DNA of 64,000 bases from CAZCTO01 sp964501725 (GTDB lineage Bacteria; Bacillota; Clostridia; Saccharofermentanales; Saccharofermentanaceae). Below are positions 25,130 to 33,519 of the stretch, piece after piece. Under the pieces are notes generated by a model. The model did not search any database and was not told where the DNA came from. It was given only the letters and a program-made list of their open reading frames with translations. The DNA is taken from NCBI GenBank assembly GCA_964501725.1, contig CAZCTO010000003.1:91796-155795 (forward strand). Reading direction: 5' to 3'. The position numbers and the translations under genes were made by a program. Position 1 is the first letter of the stretch; each line of letters starts with the position of its first letter.

Positions 25130-25235
25130 GTCCGAAAAGACGGAACAGAATCCGGTACTTAAGGCTTTTCGCCTGAATTCTTGCACGGATACCCATGATT
25201 GAGATTCTGGCAATAAACGTGACGGAGGTATCGAA

Positions 25236-25877
25236 ATGAGCTCGAAAAATTCATTGGGTCCAAGGCTTATTATCATTCTTCTCATTATTCTGATTGGATT
25301 TCCCGTGGCTTTTTATTTTATGAATCAGAAGGCCTTTAATTATCGAATGAATGGCACGGAAGTAACAGCGACGGTTATCCTCGTGGATACGAAGATAGTC
25401 CGCGGGACAGAACGGAAGACCGTCACGGTCACTTATGAGAATAAAAACGGTGAGTTAATCACGGCCAAAGCAATTAACCCCGGCGATGTCGATGAAAATG
25501 ATACTATTGTCGGGAAAGTGGTGCCCGAAAAGCCGGAGGAGGTTTATCTCGAACCTTCGGTGAGGATGACAATCCTTGTTTACAGTATTGTGGGCCTGAT
25601 TTATGTAGCCGCACTGGTTATCCTGATTGCGCTGATTTTCGGACGTAATACAGGCAAGAGAATGGAAAAGGAAGGGAAAATCGCTGAGGCATTTATTGTC
25701 CGGCGCGAATTAGTGGAAGGCATTCTGTTTGTGGACCTGGAATTTAAGGACGATAAGGGTGTTATTCGCCATGGATCCTGCAGAGTCCCGGAATATATTG
25801 ACACGAACAATCGTATATGTACGATAAGATATCTTCCGAAATCAACTGATAAAGCAATTTGCGAAATGAGCATGTAA
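25236..25877 (+). CDS. Membrane protein with two spans, DUF3592-like
   Basis: A 213-residue protein with an N-terminal span (IIILLIILIGFPVAFYF), an external segment with a VTATVILVDTKIV opening, a second span (MTILVYSIVGLIYVAALVILIALIF), then a cytoplasmic domain that repeats the same small beta-rich pattern. This resembles the DUF3592 organisation (short beta domain between two helices), but the match is by pattern only. Start ATG follows GGAGGT. It is not obviously in an operon with the surface protein (106 bp gap). Confidence 0.6.
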   Translation: MSSKNSLGPRLIIILLIILIGFPVAFYFMNQKAFNYRMNGTEVTATVILVDTKIVRGTERKTVTVTYENKNGELITAKAINPGDVDENDTIVGKVVPEKPEEVYLEPSVRMTILVYSIVGLIYVAALVILIALIFGRNTGKRMEKEGKIAEAFIVRRELVEGILFVDLEFKDDKGVIRHGSCRVPEYIDTNNRICTIRYLPKSTDKAICEMSM

Positions 25878-25985
25878 GCGGGCTTGCATGTTGTATTGCG
25901 TCCGTCATGGTCGTTTTGGCTTTTCTCCGGAGGATTGGCCAATCAGCCGGGGGCGGTTTTCGAGCAGAAATTGGGGGTATGACTG

Positions 25986-26000
25986 ACGGGGTTACCCCGT
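25986..26000. repeat. 15-bp palindrome between convergent genes
   Basis: ACGGGGT and ACCCCGT around a single T, between the genes ending at 25877 (+) and 26058 (-). It could act as a weak terminator stem (ACGGG/CCCGT with a five-base loop), but no T tract follows. Confidence 0.3.
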
Positions 26001-26057
26001 TGTTCCCGGAGGTTTTGAAGTAGTCGAGTGCCGTTAAGAAACACCTGTGGTATTTAC

Positions 26058-26675
26058 TCAGATTGACATAATTTGATGCCCGTTCTCATCGACAATAATG
26101 GCCTGCTTATTGTTAAACGGAACGAGCGGCAGCGCATTGCCATAGTCCCGGACTACCTTATTACCGGCTTTTATAAACGGGAAATTTTTGTAATGAGGTA
26201 AGGGGTAGAAATCCAGTATTGAGAGTGACGCAAAATCCGGGAGTTCGGGCGCCGTGCGGCAGTCATCCATCGCTTTTACATATTCGATATCAGGGGCCAA
26301 AATCACCGATCCGGCGGATTCACCGATGTACAATTTGCCGCTGTTGATGTGGTCGATAATCAATTGATCCGCACCTGATTTCTTGAGTTCCTGAAGAAGA
26401 AAAAAAGTATTTCCGCCGGATATATAGACGACATCGGCGGCCTTTAGGATTCGGGACACTTCTGTTCCCGGAGCCGTGGATACTTCCAACTCGTTTACTG
26501 TCAGACCGATCTGCGAGAGTAACTTCTTTCCGTCTTTTACATAGAAATTGATTGCTTCATGCCGGGCAGCGGTCGGAATGAACGCAACCCTTTTTCCGGC
26601 AAGTGATTCTCCGGCATATTTCTCGAAAAGAGGACGAACTCCACTGAAAAGGGACGACAGAAATATACGCTTCAT
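26058..26675 (-). CDS. Peptidase E family (S51) serine peptidase-like protein
   Basis: About 205 residues of the class I glutamine amidotransferase-like fold used by peptidase S51. The nucleophile elbow GESAGS and the upstream YISGGNTFFLL motif are both clear, and a histidine is present in PLPHYKNFP as expected for the family. Peptidase E cleaves Asp-Xaa dipeptides; many Gram-positive homologues (YgaJ type) are uncharacterised, so substrate is uncertain. ATG 26675 is chosen because GGAGGT lies seven bases upstream. Confidence 0.85.
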   Translation of the reverse strand: MKRIFLSSLFSGVRPLFEKYAGESLAGKRVAFIPTAARHEAINFYVKDGKKLLSQIGLTVNELEVSTAPGTEVSRILKAADVVYISGGNTFFLLQELKKSGADQLIIDHINSGKLYIGESAGSVILAPDIEYVKAMDDCRTAPELPDFASLSILDFYPLPHYKNFPFIKAGNKVVRDYGNALPLVPFNNKQAIIVDENGHQIMSI

Positions 26676-26732
26676 GGCAGGGACCTCCGTATGCATTGAT
26701 TGTTTTCCTTCAAAACGATTCGATGATCGCAG

Positions 26733-28373
26733 TCACAGATCGGCTTTCTTTTGATACAGCGTAAAATATAAAGTTACATTTTTTATTATATGTTCTTTTT
26801 TATCGATAATCTTATAGGCAGGGTTAATTTTTGAAAAATCATAATTGAACGTTTCATCAGTCCAACTGATGATGATATAGTCAGGAAGTCCGTCCCGGAT
26901 GTATCCGAGTTGAGTCTGAATCAATGACGGATAAGTCGACTGATTGATCGGCGGTGCGTAAAAGAAACGCAGACTCGGAATCGTCTCGGTCAGCTGGTAA
27001 AATCCATAATCCCCGCAGTTAAAAAGCAAAATTGCAGGCTCGGAGTCTTCGTGCGTGACTTCCCAACTTGAAAGGATTTCCCCGGAAATAAATTCCGCAC
27101 CTGTCTTCCCGGCGCGCAACCATCGGGTTTCGGACCATGAACCGTTACTGATCAGAATCAAAAGAACACAAATTATAACGATGAACCACTTTCGAATCGA
27201 AAAACGATGACCCGGGTCCGGGTTCTTCTGCACGAAAACAGATTGCATGCATGCAACAATTGCAATCTCGGACAGTCCTACAAAACTGAGGAGCGGAATA
27301 AATAAATACGGATATGGACGACTGGTGGCAAACGCGGTTACAAAAAGCACAAGAAAACCGAAGAACAAAGCAACTTGCCCGGTAATCCGGAAATAATTCC
27401 GACCTTTTATAAAGCAGATCGCTCCGGCGCAAAAGCACAGCACGGACACCAAATTCATGGAAAGAACCATCCCGGCAGCGCTTATGAAGGAAAAGGTCTG
27501 ATGGATGTTGCCTGACCGCCCGGCATATAAAAGGTTAAATTCAATATATACTTGCCAAAAACTCGAAAAACTCTTTGTTACACCCAAATAGATGATACAT
27601 GGAGCGGCAGCCAAAAAGAATCCGCCCAACACTCGGACAATGGCTTTCCCCAGCCCCTTATAATCGCGCGACGGGATAAAGGAAACCAGCAAGAAAAAGG
27701 TAATTGCTGCAGGCAGAAGCATGAGGTTAATTTTTACCAAAGCGGCAATACCGACCATTAGTCCGAGTCGAAAATAGCCGGGTTTGCTTTTTAATGCGTC
27801 GGAACTTTGCGGTACAATATAAAAGCGAATCAGCTCATACAATGCACCCGAAAAGACCGGTAACATCAATTCTTCGACCGACCCGCCGCCATTTCTGTAT
27901 GTTGATTGGTTCAAAAGGATAAAAAGAAATCCCAGTCCGATGTATAGAGAAGGATAAGGATTCAGGAAAAGTCTTGACGTACGGTAAAGAAAGTAAAGAG
28001 TGAGGGATAATGTAACACATTGAAGAAGAAACATCCCGGTCATGGAAAAGAAAAAAGTCGGGAATGAAGAGAAGACGAGGAGAGTCAGATACAGAAGAGG
28101 ACCTTTGTGGTCGAAAATGTCACGGTACAGGACAGCCCCTTTTCGAATGGCCCGGGTAACATCCATGTAAATATTGGGATCAACCCAGTCCTGATATATG
28201 AAAGCGGGCGAGTTGCGCGTGCAAAGAAAAAGAAGAAGAACGGCTGAAACGAGCAATGTGGTCAAATAAAAGGCATCTTTTTTCCCGTAGCCGACAATCA
28301 CTATTTCATGTTTTTTCCCGGCATAGGAGAAAATTCCGCGGTTGCGGTCTTTAAGATTGCCTTTTGTAATCAT
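26733..28373 (-). CDS. Polytopic membrane protein, GT39/ArnT-like glycosyltransferase candidate
   Basis: About 546 residues with some 11-12 hydrophobic segments and a ~110-residue soluble C-terminus. After the first span, PAFIYQDWVDPNIYMDVTRA and DHKGPLLYL recall the first external loop of GT-C glycosyltransferases, where an acidic residue early in the loop is catalytic (here Asp in QDWVDP is a candidate). This class transfers sugars from polyprenyl-phosphate carriers to lipids or proteins on the outer face. ATG 28373 was taken; the frame is open to a TTG at 28412. No other glycan genes are adjacent. Confidence in membrane topology is high, in the enzyme class moderate. Confidence 0.65.
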   Translation of the reverse strand: MITKGNLKDRNRGIFSYAGKKHEIVIVGYGKKDAFYLTTLLVSAVLLLFLCTRNSPAFIYQDWVDPNIYMDVTRAIRKGAVLYRDIFDHKGPLLYLTLLVFSSFPTFFFSMTGMFLLQCVTLSLTLYFLYRTSRLFLNPYPSLYIGLGFLFILLNQSTYRNGGGSVEELMLPVFSGALYELIRFYIVPQSSDALKSKPGYFRLGLMVGIAALVKINLMLLPAAITFFLLVSFIPSRDYKGLGKAIVRVLGGFFLAAAPCIIYLGVTKSFSSFWQVYIEFNLLYAGRSGNIHQTFSFISAAGMVLSMNLVSVLCFCAGAICFIKGRNYFRITGQVALFFGFLVLFVTAFATSRPYPYLFIPLLSFVGLSEIAIVACMQSVFVQKNPDPGHRFSIRKWFIVIICVLLILISNGSWSETRWLRAGKTGAEFISGEILSSWEVTHEDSEPAILLFNCGDYGFYQLTETIPSLRFFYAPPINQSTYPSLIQTQLGYIRDGLPDYIIISWTDETFNYDFSKINPAYKIIDKKEHIIKNVTLYFTLYQKKADL

Positions 28374-28644
28374 GATTAGTGACCACTGACCTTTCAATTG
28401 ATAAAAAAACAAGTTAAGATCAATCGACTGTTCCGGAAATTGGGTCGAAAGGATCTGATATAGACCATTACGGGCAGCAAAACTTCTTATTCATAATGGT
28501 TTGATTATACTTGAAATATCGATTCTGTGCTTAAGGTGTATGACGCCGCTAAACACTTCCGGTGCATTTCTCCGGTTTCTCTAAGCTTGCATGGAGGCGG
28601 ACCTCATCCACATTCATAAAATCGAGCCCTATGTCAATAATTCG
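28374..28644. other. Divergent intergenic region before the ECF sigma gene
   Basis: Spacer between the leftward membrane protein and the rightward sigma factor. A TATAAT on the minus strand (28509-28504) could be the -10 for the leftward gene, without a good -35. No hairpin or repeat was noted. Confidence 0.3.
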
Positions 28645-28667
28645 TGTAACCTTTTTCTCTTTCCGTT
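28645..28667 (+). promoter_or_regulatory. Possible ECF-type autoregulated promoter
   Basis: TGTAACCTTTTT, followed by CGTTA at 28664, resembles -35 (AAC) and -10 (CGT) elements of ECF sigma factors. The spacing (13 bases between TGTAAC and CGTT) is shorter than the usual 16-17, so this is tentative. Confidence 0.35.
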
Positions 28668-28705
28668 ATCCAATAGATAAGAGCATAAACAAGAGGAGAT
28701 ACTTA

Positions 28706-29260
28706 ATGGCGGAGTTCCAGGAGATTTATACATCGTACGCCCGCCGGGTCTACCGTTTTTTGCTCGGGCTTACGGGTAATCCGGCTGAGGCGGAGGAGCT
28801 TACGCAGCAAACATTTTATCTGGCGTTCCGGCATATCGGAAAATTCGAAGGGCGCAGCAGCCTTTACACATGGCTTTGTCAGATCGGGAAAAACGCCTGG
28901 TTTCGTGAGTGCCGACGGCTCAAGCGGTTTTCGGGGGAAAGCATTGAGACTCTTGCCGGGTTATCGGAAACGTCGGACGCGACGCGGATGTCCGGCGTAA
29001 ACGCAAACTTGATGCCGGAAATGTCCGGATCGATCGAAAGCAACCTTATTAAACAAGAAGAACATCACCGCGCTGTAAAGAAATTGACCTTGCTGTCACA
29101 ACCGTACCGGGATGTGGTGATTCTGCGAATTTACGGAGAATTGCCGTATTCTGAAATCGCGGCACTTTTCGGGAAGTCGGAGAGTTGGGGCAAGGTCACT
29201 TTTTTCAGAGGCAAGGAAAAGCTCCGGAAAATGATGGAGGATGAAGATGATACCGTGTGA
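28706..29260 (+). CDS. ECF-type RNA polymerase sigma factor
   Basis: A 184-residue sigma-70 family factor with region 2 (YARRVYRFLLGLTGNPAEAE, then LTQQTFYLAF and the TWLCQIGKN core-binding/-10 region) and region 4 (PYRDVVILRIYGELPYSEIA then a GKSESWGKVTFFRGKEKL helix-turn-helix). Region 3 and region 1 are absent, as in ECF factors. ATG 28706 is chosen for the GAGGAG just upstream. Its end overlaps the anti-sigma gene, the typical paired arrangement, so activity should be controlled by that membrane partner. Confidence 0.92.
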   Translation: MAEFQEIYTSYARRVYRFLLGLTGNPAEAEELTQQTFYLAFRHIGKFEGRSSLYTWLCQIGKNAWFRECRRLKRFSGESIETLAGLSETSDATRMSGVNANLMPEMSGSIESNLIKQEEHHRAVKKLTLLSQPYRDVVILRIYGELPYSEIAALFGKSESWGKVTFFRGKEKLRKMMEDEDDTV

Positions 29261-30623
29261 AATATTGAAAGATTTACTGCCGGCCTATGCGGCGGGCGAG
29301 TGCTCGGATGAAACTCGAGAAGCCGTTGACGAGCATGTCATGTCTTGTGAAACCTGCTGGAAAAGCCGGGAGGCGATGACAGAGCCTGAGGTTTCCGAAG
29401 AAAGTACGATGGACCCTGCGCGACAAGAGGAAATCGGCAAGGAGATGACGTTCAGGAAGGGCATTCGAAAAATCAGGCGAAGATGGTTGATCTCCATCCT
29501 ATGCATACTCCTGATTATTCCGCTCAGCGGGCTGTGTTACCTGGGCTACAACGAAACCCGCGGCGAAGGTTACGCTTTTTCGAATATGAAAGGCCTTCGT
29601 AATGTCAATGACTACATGAAAAATCTGCAGCGGGGCGATTATGAGGCGATGCTTAACTATTGCGATTATGAGCGGATGTACGCAGAAATCACCAATGAGC
29701 CCATGGGAGATTTGATTTATTCGCCACAATATCTGCTCGTCGAGATCGGCGGAGAAGGATACTATGTTGACCTTTATAGCGACCGGAGTCTTTTTGAACC
29801 GTATAGCGAAGCCGGCAGTGACGCTGATTTTTGGGCGCAGGCAATGATCCGAAATGCCGGGAGCCGGCAGGAGAACCTGATTCCCGGAGAGGTTTTTGCT
29901 GATGCTGCAGAAAGGGCCGGTAATTCACTGGGGGAAGAGATTACTGCCATCGATTTTTTTAGTGAAACACCGGATAGTCCGTACACTTATGTTTTATATT
30001 ACGCGCCGGACGGCAGCGGCTATTATCGCCCGACAAAGAACGGCCGTCTGACGGAAATAAATTGGCTTGGCTTAGCCTATATTCCGGAAGTGATTTTCAA
30101 AATGTATGTGGCTGACTATAATCAGAAAATTGAAGCGGAAAATGAAGTGATCAAATCATATCGATTGCTGGGGCTTGATCAGTACACCGGGATGGTTAAA
30201 GAAGACTATATCAAGGATATGAAGGCGTTTTTTAACAAGGGCGGGAAGGTAGATTCCTATACGGTCGGCACTCCGTACCGGAGAAGTGATGACTGGAGCC
30301 CGACCGATCCTTATGAGAAAAGTGATAAAGAGTATTGGTTTGTGGATGTTGAAGTTCAAATGTCAACCAAAGATAAAGAGATCTTTAATCACATCATCAC
30401 ATTTAAAATGGACGGCGACAAGCTGGAGACAGATGGGTCTTTCGTGAGTTTCATTGTGGATGGGGTCAGTGGAGAAACCACAGTATTTGTGTATTCACCC
30501 TATCCGAACCCTTACGTGCTGGAAGAGGATGCCTCCTCCTTTATTTTCGATGGAGGCGTGACGATTATTATGGCGGACGGAGCGGAACATACCGGCGGAG
30601 ATATCATCTTCGAGGGGAAATGA
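29247..30623 (+). CDS. Zinc-finger anti-sigma factor with a large external domain
   Basis: About 458 residues. The N-terminus has the zf-HC2 anti-sigma pattern: CEILKDLLPAYAAGE, then DEHVMSCETC with the HxxxCxxC zinc ligands, which binds and holds the cognate sigma factor. A single membrane span (WLISILCILLIIPLSGLCYL, about residues 82-101) is followed by a ~350-residue extracytoplasmic sensor region without a recognised domain. ATG 29247 has GGAGG six bases upstream; ATG 29241 is too close to it. The ~14-bp overlap with the sigma gene indicates coupled expression. The signal is unknown. Confidence 0.85.
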   Translation: MIPCEILKDLLPAYAAGECSDETREAVDEHVMSCETCWKSREAMTEPEVSEESTMDPARQEEIGKEMTFRKGIRKIRRRWLISILCILLIIPLSGLCYLGYNETRGEGYAFSNMKGLRNVNDYMKNLQRGDYEAMLNYCDYERMYAEITNEPMGDLIYSPQYLLVEIGGEGYYVDLYSDRSLFEPYSEAGSDADFWAQAMIRNAGSRQENLIPGEVFADAAERAGNSLGEEITAIDFFSETPDSPYTYVLYYAPDGSGYYRPTKNGRLTEINWLGLAYIPEVIFKMYVADYNQKIEAENEVIKSYRLLGLDQYTGMVKEDYIKDMKAFFNKGGKVDSYTVGTPYRRSDDWSPTDPYEKSDKEYWFVDVEVQMSTKDKEIFNHIITFKMDGDKLETDGSFVSFIVDGVSGETTVFVYSPYPNPYVLEEDASSFIFDGGVTIIMADGAEHTGGDIIFEGK

Positions 30624-30663
30624 CAGAAAGGGCGAACTTTAGAGGGTGCGTCTTAGGGATTTC

Positions 30664-31320
30664 TTATCCCTCGCGTTTATATACAAGATACGAGTAAATC
30701 ACAATCGGTACAAGCATAAGGATACTGCTTACTAACGAAACCCATATCCCTATTTCACCGCTAAAGACAAACAAGCACAATAACCCTGATGCTATTCCTG
30801 TTATAACGGCTATTTTCCCACCCATTCTATGCGTCTTGTACCAATTGTTCTCACTGGCTAACGTCCATGGCGTTCTAATACCAACCAAGCCGTTTTGCTT
30901 AAGTTTCGGGAGTATATTTCCAATCACTATCCAACCTATACTTAGCGCAATAGCAACAATTTTTTGATAGTTAAAATCGTTTGTGCTCCCGACACCCTTG
31001 TAAGTTAAAACCAAAAATAAAAACGTCAGCACCGTAAAGGTCAAAGTCATCACCAAATTAATCCAAAATATTGCTTGTGCGTTATGTGGACCTTTTTCTT
31101 TGTTTTTCATCAGATGCTTTTCCAATAACAGCCAGATAAAAGACATACCGATGGTTATTACAGGCATAATCAATAGTTCATATTTACTGCCGAAGCGTGT
31201 AACATTACCGTCAAATCCGTAATGAGCGGGAATTTTGTCCGGCAGTATCGGCAAAACTATCAGCGTAATTGTTATAGGTACAAATGCTAATATCCAAGTA
31301 ATTAAACGCTTGGCTGGCAT
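30664..31320 (-). CDS. sdpI: SdpI-family membrane immunity/signalling protein
   Basis: A 218-residue protein with six hydrophobic segments. The N-terminal part matches DUF1648 (PILPDKIPAHYGFDGNVTRFGS) and the C-terminal part the SdpI domain (KQNGLVGIRTPWTLASENNWYKTHRMGG). In Bacillus subtilis SdpI protects against the SdpC killing factor and, when occupied, sequesters the SdpR repressor. ATG 31320 is preferred for the AAGGAGGG upstream. It follows the SdpR-like gene on the same strand. No SdpC-like toxin or SdpA/B is visible in this window. Confidence 0.92.
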   Translation of the reverse strand: MPAKRLITWILAFVPITITLIVLPILPDKIPAHYGFDGNVTRFGSKYELLIMPVITIGMSFIWLLLEKHLMKNKEKGPHNAQAIFWINLVMTLTFTVLTFLFLVLTYKGVGSTNDFNYQKIVAIALSIGWIVIGNILPKLKQNGLVGIRTPWTLASENNWYKTHRMGGKIAVITGIASGLLCLFVFSGEIGIWVSLVSSILMLVPIVIYSYLVYKREG

Positions 31321-31349
31321 TACAAGCCCTCCTTGGAAAATTGCTTTAT

Positions 31350-31595
31350 TCAAAGGATTAAATCATCAAATACAGTAGTGTTCAACTCATAGTAGATAAA
31401 GTTCTTGATTTTTGATTCGTATATCAAACCGGCATGTTTTAACAGGCTCAGATGGTATGAAACGGTAGCATTGGTTATGTCGAATTTTGACGCAATATCA
31501 CCCGCTGACATTCTGCCGTTTTTCAACATCGTCAATATCTCTTGCCGAACAGGGTCAGAGAGCGCTTTGAATTTATTTCTTGAATCCAATGACAA
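31350..31595 (-). CDS. sdpR: ArsR-family autorepressor, SdpR-like
   Basis: An 81-residue winged-helix repressor: FKALSDPVRQEILTML, then MSAGDIASKFDITNATVSYHL (recognition helix) and the wing AGLIYESKIKNFIYYEL. There are no CxC metal-binding cysteines, consistent with the SdpR rather than metal-sensing branch. The start is TTG with GAGGCAG upstream. Paired with SdpI 29 bp downstream, it is expected to repress its own operon and to be released when SdpI is engaged. Confidence 0.9.
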   Translation of the reverse strand: MSLDSRNKFKALSDPVRQEILTMLKNGRMSAGDIASKFDITNATVSYHLSLLKHAGLIYESKIKNFIYYELNTTVFDDLIL

Positions 31596-31809
31596 TCACT
31601 GCCTCACTATTTTGATATACGTCTAAATAGAGCGTGTAACCAAAAGACAGAATCGTCAAGAGGTATTTTGAAAAACATCTAAATAGTTGACGAAGAAAAA
31701 CTACCGTGAACACAAGGTGCCCCGGGAAGTCGTACAGAATTCATAAGAACATATTTGCAGACGCAAAAAGGACGAACAAGGGAGTGCGAAAGTGTAAGCT
31801 TTACGCATT

Positions 31810-31840
31810 TTGTCAACACACAATAATTGAGTATTGACAA
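31810..31840. promoter_or_regulatory. Inverted repeat overlapping the -35 of the PadR operon
   Basis: TTGTCAA (31810-31816) and TTGACAA (31834-31840) form a 7-bp inverted repeat; the right arm contains the -35 hexamer. It is a candidate PadR autoregulatory site. Confidence 0.35.
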
Positions 31841-31863
31841 TAGTGTGCGCCGTACAGTATATT
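31834..31863 (+). promoter_or_regulatory. Promoter of the PadR/HAAS operon
   Basis: TTGACA (31834-31839) and TATATT (31858-31863) with an 18-bp spacer, immediately before the PadR start, leaving almost no leader. Confidence 0.6.
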
Positions 31864-31877
31864 AAGGTCAAGAGGTG

Positions 31878-32228
31878 ATGAAATTGGGCGGAGACAAAGA
31901 ATTACTGGAGAGTCTGCAACTGGAACTTCGCAGGGGAACGCTGATCTTGAGTGTTCTCAGTCAGATGAAAGATCCGAAGTACGGTTATGCGCTGGTTCAA
32001 AGCCTTTTGGATAAAGGTATTTCTATCGACCCGAATACGCTCTACCCTCTTCTTCGCAGACTGGAGAGCCAGGGGCTTTTGGAGAGCGAGTGGGAAACCG
32101 GCGGGTCTAAGCCAAGAAAATACTATAAGAGAACGGATTATGGCGCGAGAATCTATTCGGAACTTCTGGACGAGTGGAAGCGCATGAACCGGTCAATAGA
32201 AAAGCTGACGGGGGGAGAAGGGCAATGA
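31878..32228 (+). CDS. PadR family transcriptional regulator
   Basis: About 116 residues: a winged helix with the family landmarks LILSVLSQMKDPKYGYALVQ, then DPNTLYPLLRRLESQGLLESEW and a C-terminal YYKRTDYG wing and helix. A short PadR of subfamily 2 type. GTG 31875 and ATG 31878 are both possible behind AAGAGGTG. The stop overlaps the next gene by four bases (ATGA). Such PadR genes commonly pair with a membrane protein bearing an N-terminal HAAS domain, as here. Confidence 0.93.
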   Translation: MKLGGDKELLESLQLELRRGTLILSVLSQMKDPKYGYALVQSLLDKGISIDPNTLYPLLRRLESQGLLESEWETGGSKPRKYYKRTDYGARIYSELLDEWKRMNRSIEKLTGGEGQ

Positions 32229-33322
32229 ACGATAAGGAATTAACGGACCGCTATATTTATCAGGTGGTTCGCCGTCTGCCGAAAGAGCAGCGGGATGAGG
32301 TCAGTTTGGAACTTCAGGAACTGATCAGCGATATGTCGGAAGAAGAGGGCTCTGTCGAGGCTACGCTTATCAAATTGGGAGATCCGGTTAAATTTGCCCA
32401 AAAATATATGGACGACTCACGGCATTTGATCGGGCCGGCCTATTTTGACACATATGTCATGGTTCTCAAAATTGCGTTGCTGTGCGCCGTGATCTCGATC
32501 TTTATTGTATCGCTCGTGGAGGGGATGATCAGCCGCGAGATTTGGAGCGGCGGGGCGGATGCCGGGGCGGTGACTACAGCAATCATAAAGATCCGAATCT
32601 CCGACGCTGTTGCCAATACGATTAATACGGCGATCGGTGTGTTTGGCGTGGTTACGCTGATCTTTGCAATCATGGAACGCAATACGGTGGATATTGACGG
32701 TAAAAAAGAAAAAACATGGAACGTGAACGATTTGGGAAAAGTCGAACCCGCGAAAAAAGCAGCATGGAGTCCGCGGACCCTATCGCCGGTACCGCACAGT
32801 AAGGCCGTGATCAAGCGAAGCGAGAGCATTATCAGCATTGTTTTTACCGTGATTTTAGGCGTGCTCGTGATTTTTGCGCCTCACTTCTTTGGAGTGATTT
32901 TCGTGGACGGAGACGTTGCTGAGACAATTCCGATAGTTAATCTCGACAAATGGAACATCATACTTCCGTTTTTCCTGGCCAGCCTTATCTTCGGGCTTGC
33001 CGATGATATTCTGAGGCTGGTTGTCGGTCGCTATAACCTGAGGGTGATGTTCGGAAGCATCATCGCGGGTGGCTTCCAGATCGTACTCAGTGTGATTATT
33101 TTGAAAGTACTGCCGTTTTGGAATCCGGACTTCGGCAATGAACTGGAAAAAGTAATTCAAAATCAACATTTACCGACCGAGTTTTTCAAATACTTTAATG
33201 CGACGCTGGCTTCGAATATCTTTCTTGCTTTTCTGATTGTGATCACTGCGCTCGAGATCATTACAACGATTTATAAAACGCTTCGCTACGGATTGAAAGG
33301 GGAACCCCATATCATTACCTGA
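32225..33322 (+). CDS. HAAS-domain membrane protein partnered with PadR
   Basis: About 365 residues. The N-terminal ~75 residues form a helical HAAS/DUF1700-like domain (LTDRYIYQVVRRLPKEQRDEV, then a KLGDPVKFAQKY block), followed by about six to seven membrane spans in two groups separated by a charged linker. In this family the HAAS domain is thought to communicate with the adjacent PadR repressor. ATG 32225 overlaps the PadR stop by four bases. The sensed signal or transported compound is unknown. Confidence 0.8.
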   Translation: MNDKELTDRYIYQVVRRLPKEQRDEVSLELQELISDMSEEEGSVEATLIKLGDPVKFAQKYMDDSRHLIGPAYFDTYVMVLKIALLCAVISIFIVSLVEGMISREIWSGGADAGAVTTAIIKIRISDAVANTINTAIGVFGVVTLIFAIMERNTVDIDGKKEKTWNVNDLGKVEPAKKAAWSPRTLSPVPHSKAVIKRSESIISIVFTVILGVLVIFAPHFFGVIFVDGDVAETIPIVNLDKWNIILPFFLASLIFGLADDILRLVVGRYNLRVMFGSIIAGGFQIVLSVIILKVLPFWNPDFGNELEKVIQNQHLPTEFFKYFNATLASNIFLAFLIVITALEIITTIYKTLRYGLKGEPHIIT

Positions 33323-33413
33323 ACCATTCGGATACCGCTGATCCGATTCATTTCCAAGGTACATTGGGTATCGGCATCAGGGCACCTGCCGCCTGAAAAC
33401 CGGCAAGATCAAT

Positions 33414-33443
33414 TTGATTTCATCCGCCATACTCATTTATAAT
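33414..33443 (+). promoter_or_regulatory. Promoter of the DUF2079 gene
   Basis: TTGATT (33414-33419) and TATAAT (33438-33443) with an 18-bp spacer. A 6-1-6 palindrome, GCACGC-T-GCGTGC (33446-33458), sits at the predicted transcription start and may be an operator. Confidence 0.55.
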
Positions 33444-33519
33444 AAGCACGCTGCGTGCAGACGGCTCGTGCGCCCGTTCAATAAATCAATGAGATTGCTT
33501 TTCGTGATGGAGTGGCGGA

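Noticed and set aside
25158..25180. Small hairpin (AGGC/GCCT) after the Ig-like surface protein considered as a terminator
   Set aside because: The stem is only four to five pairs and is not followed by a T run.
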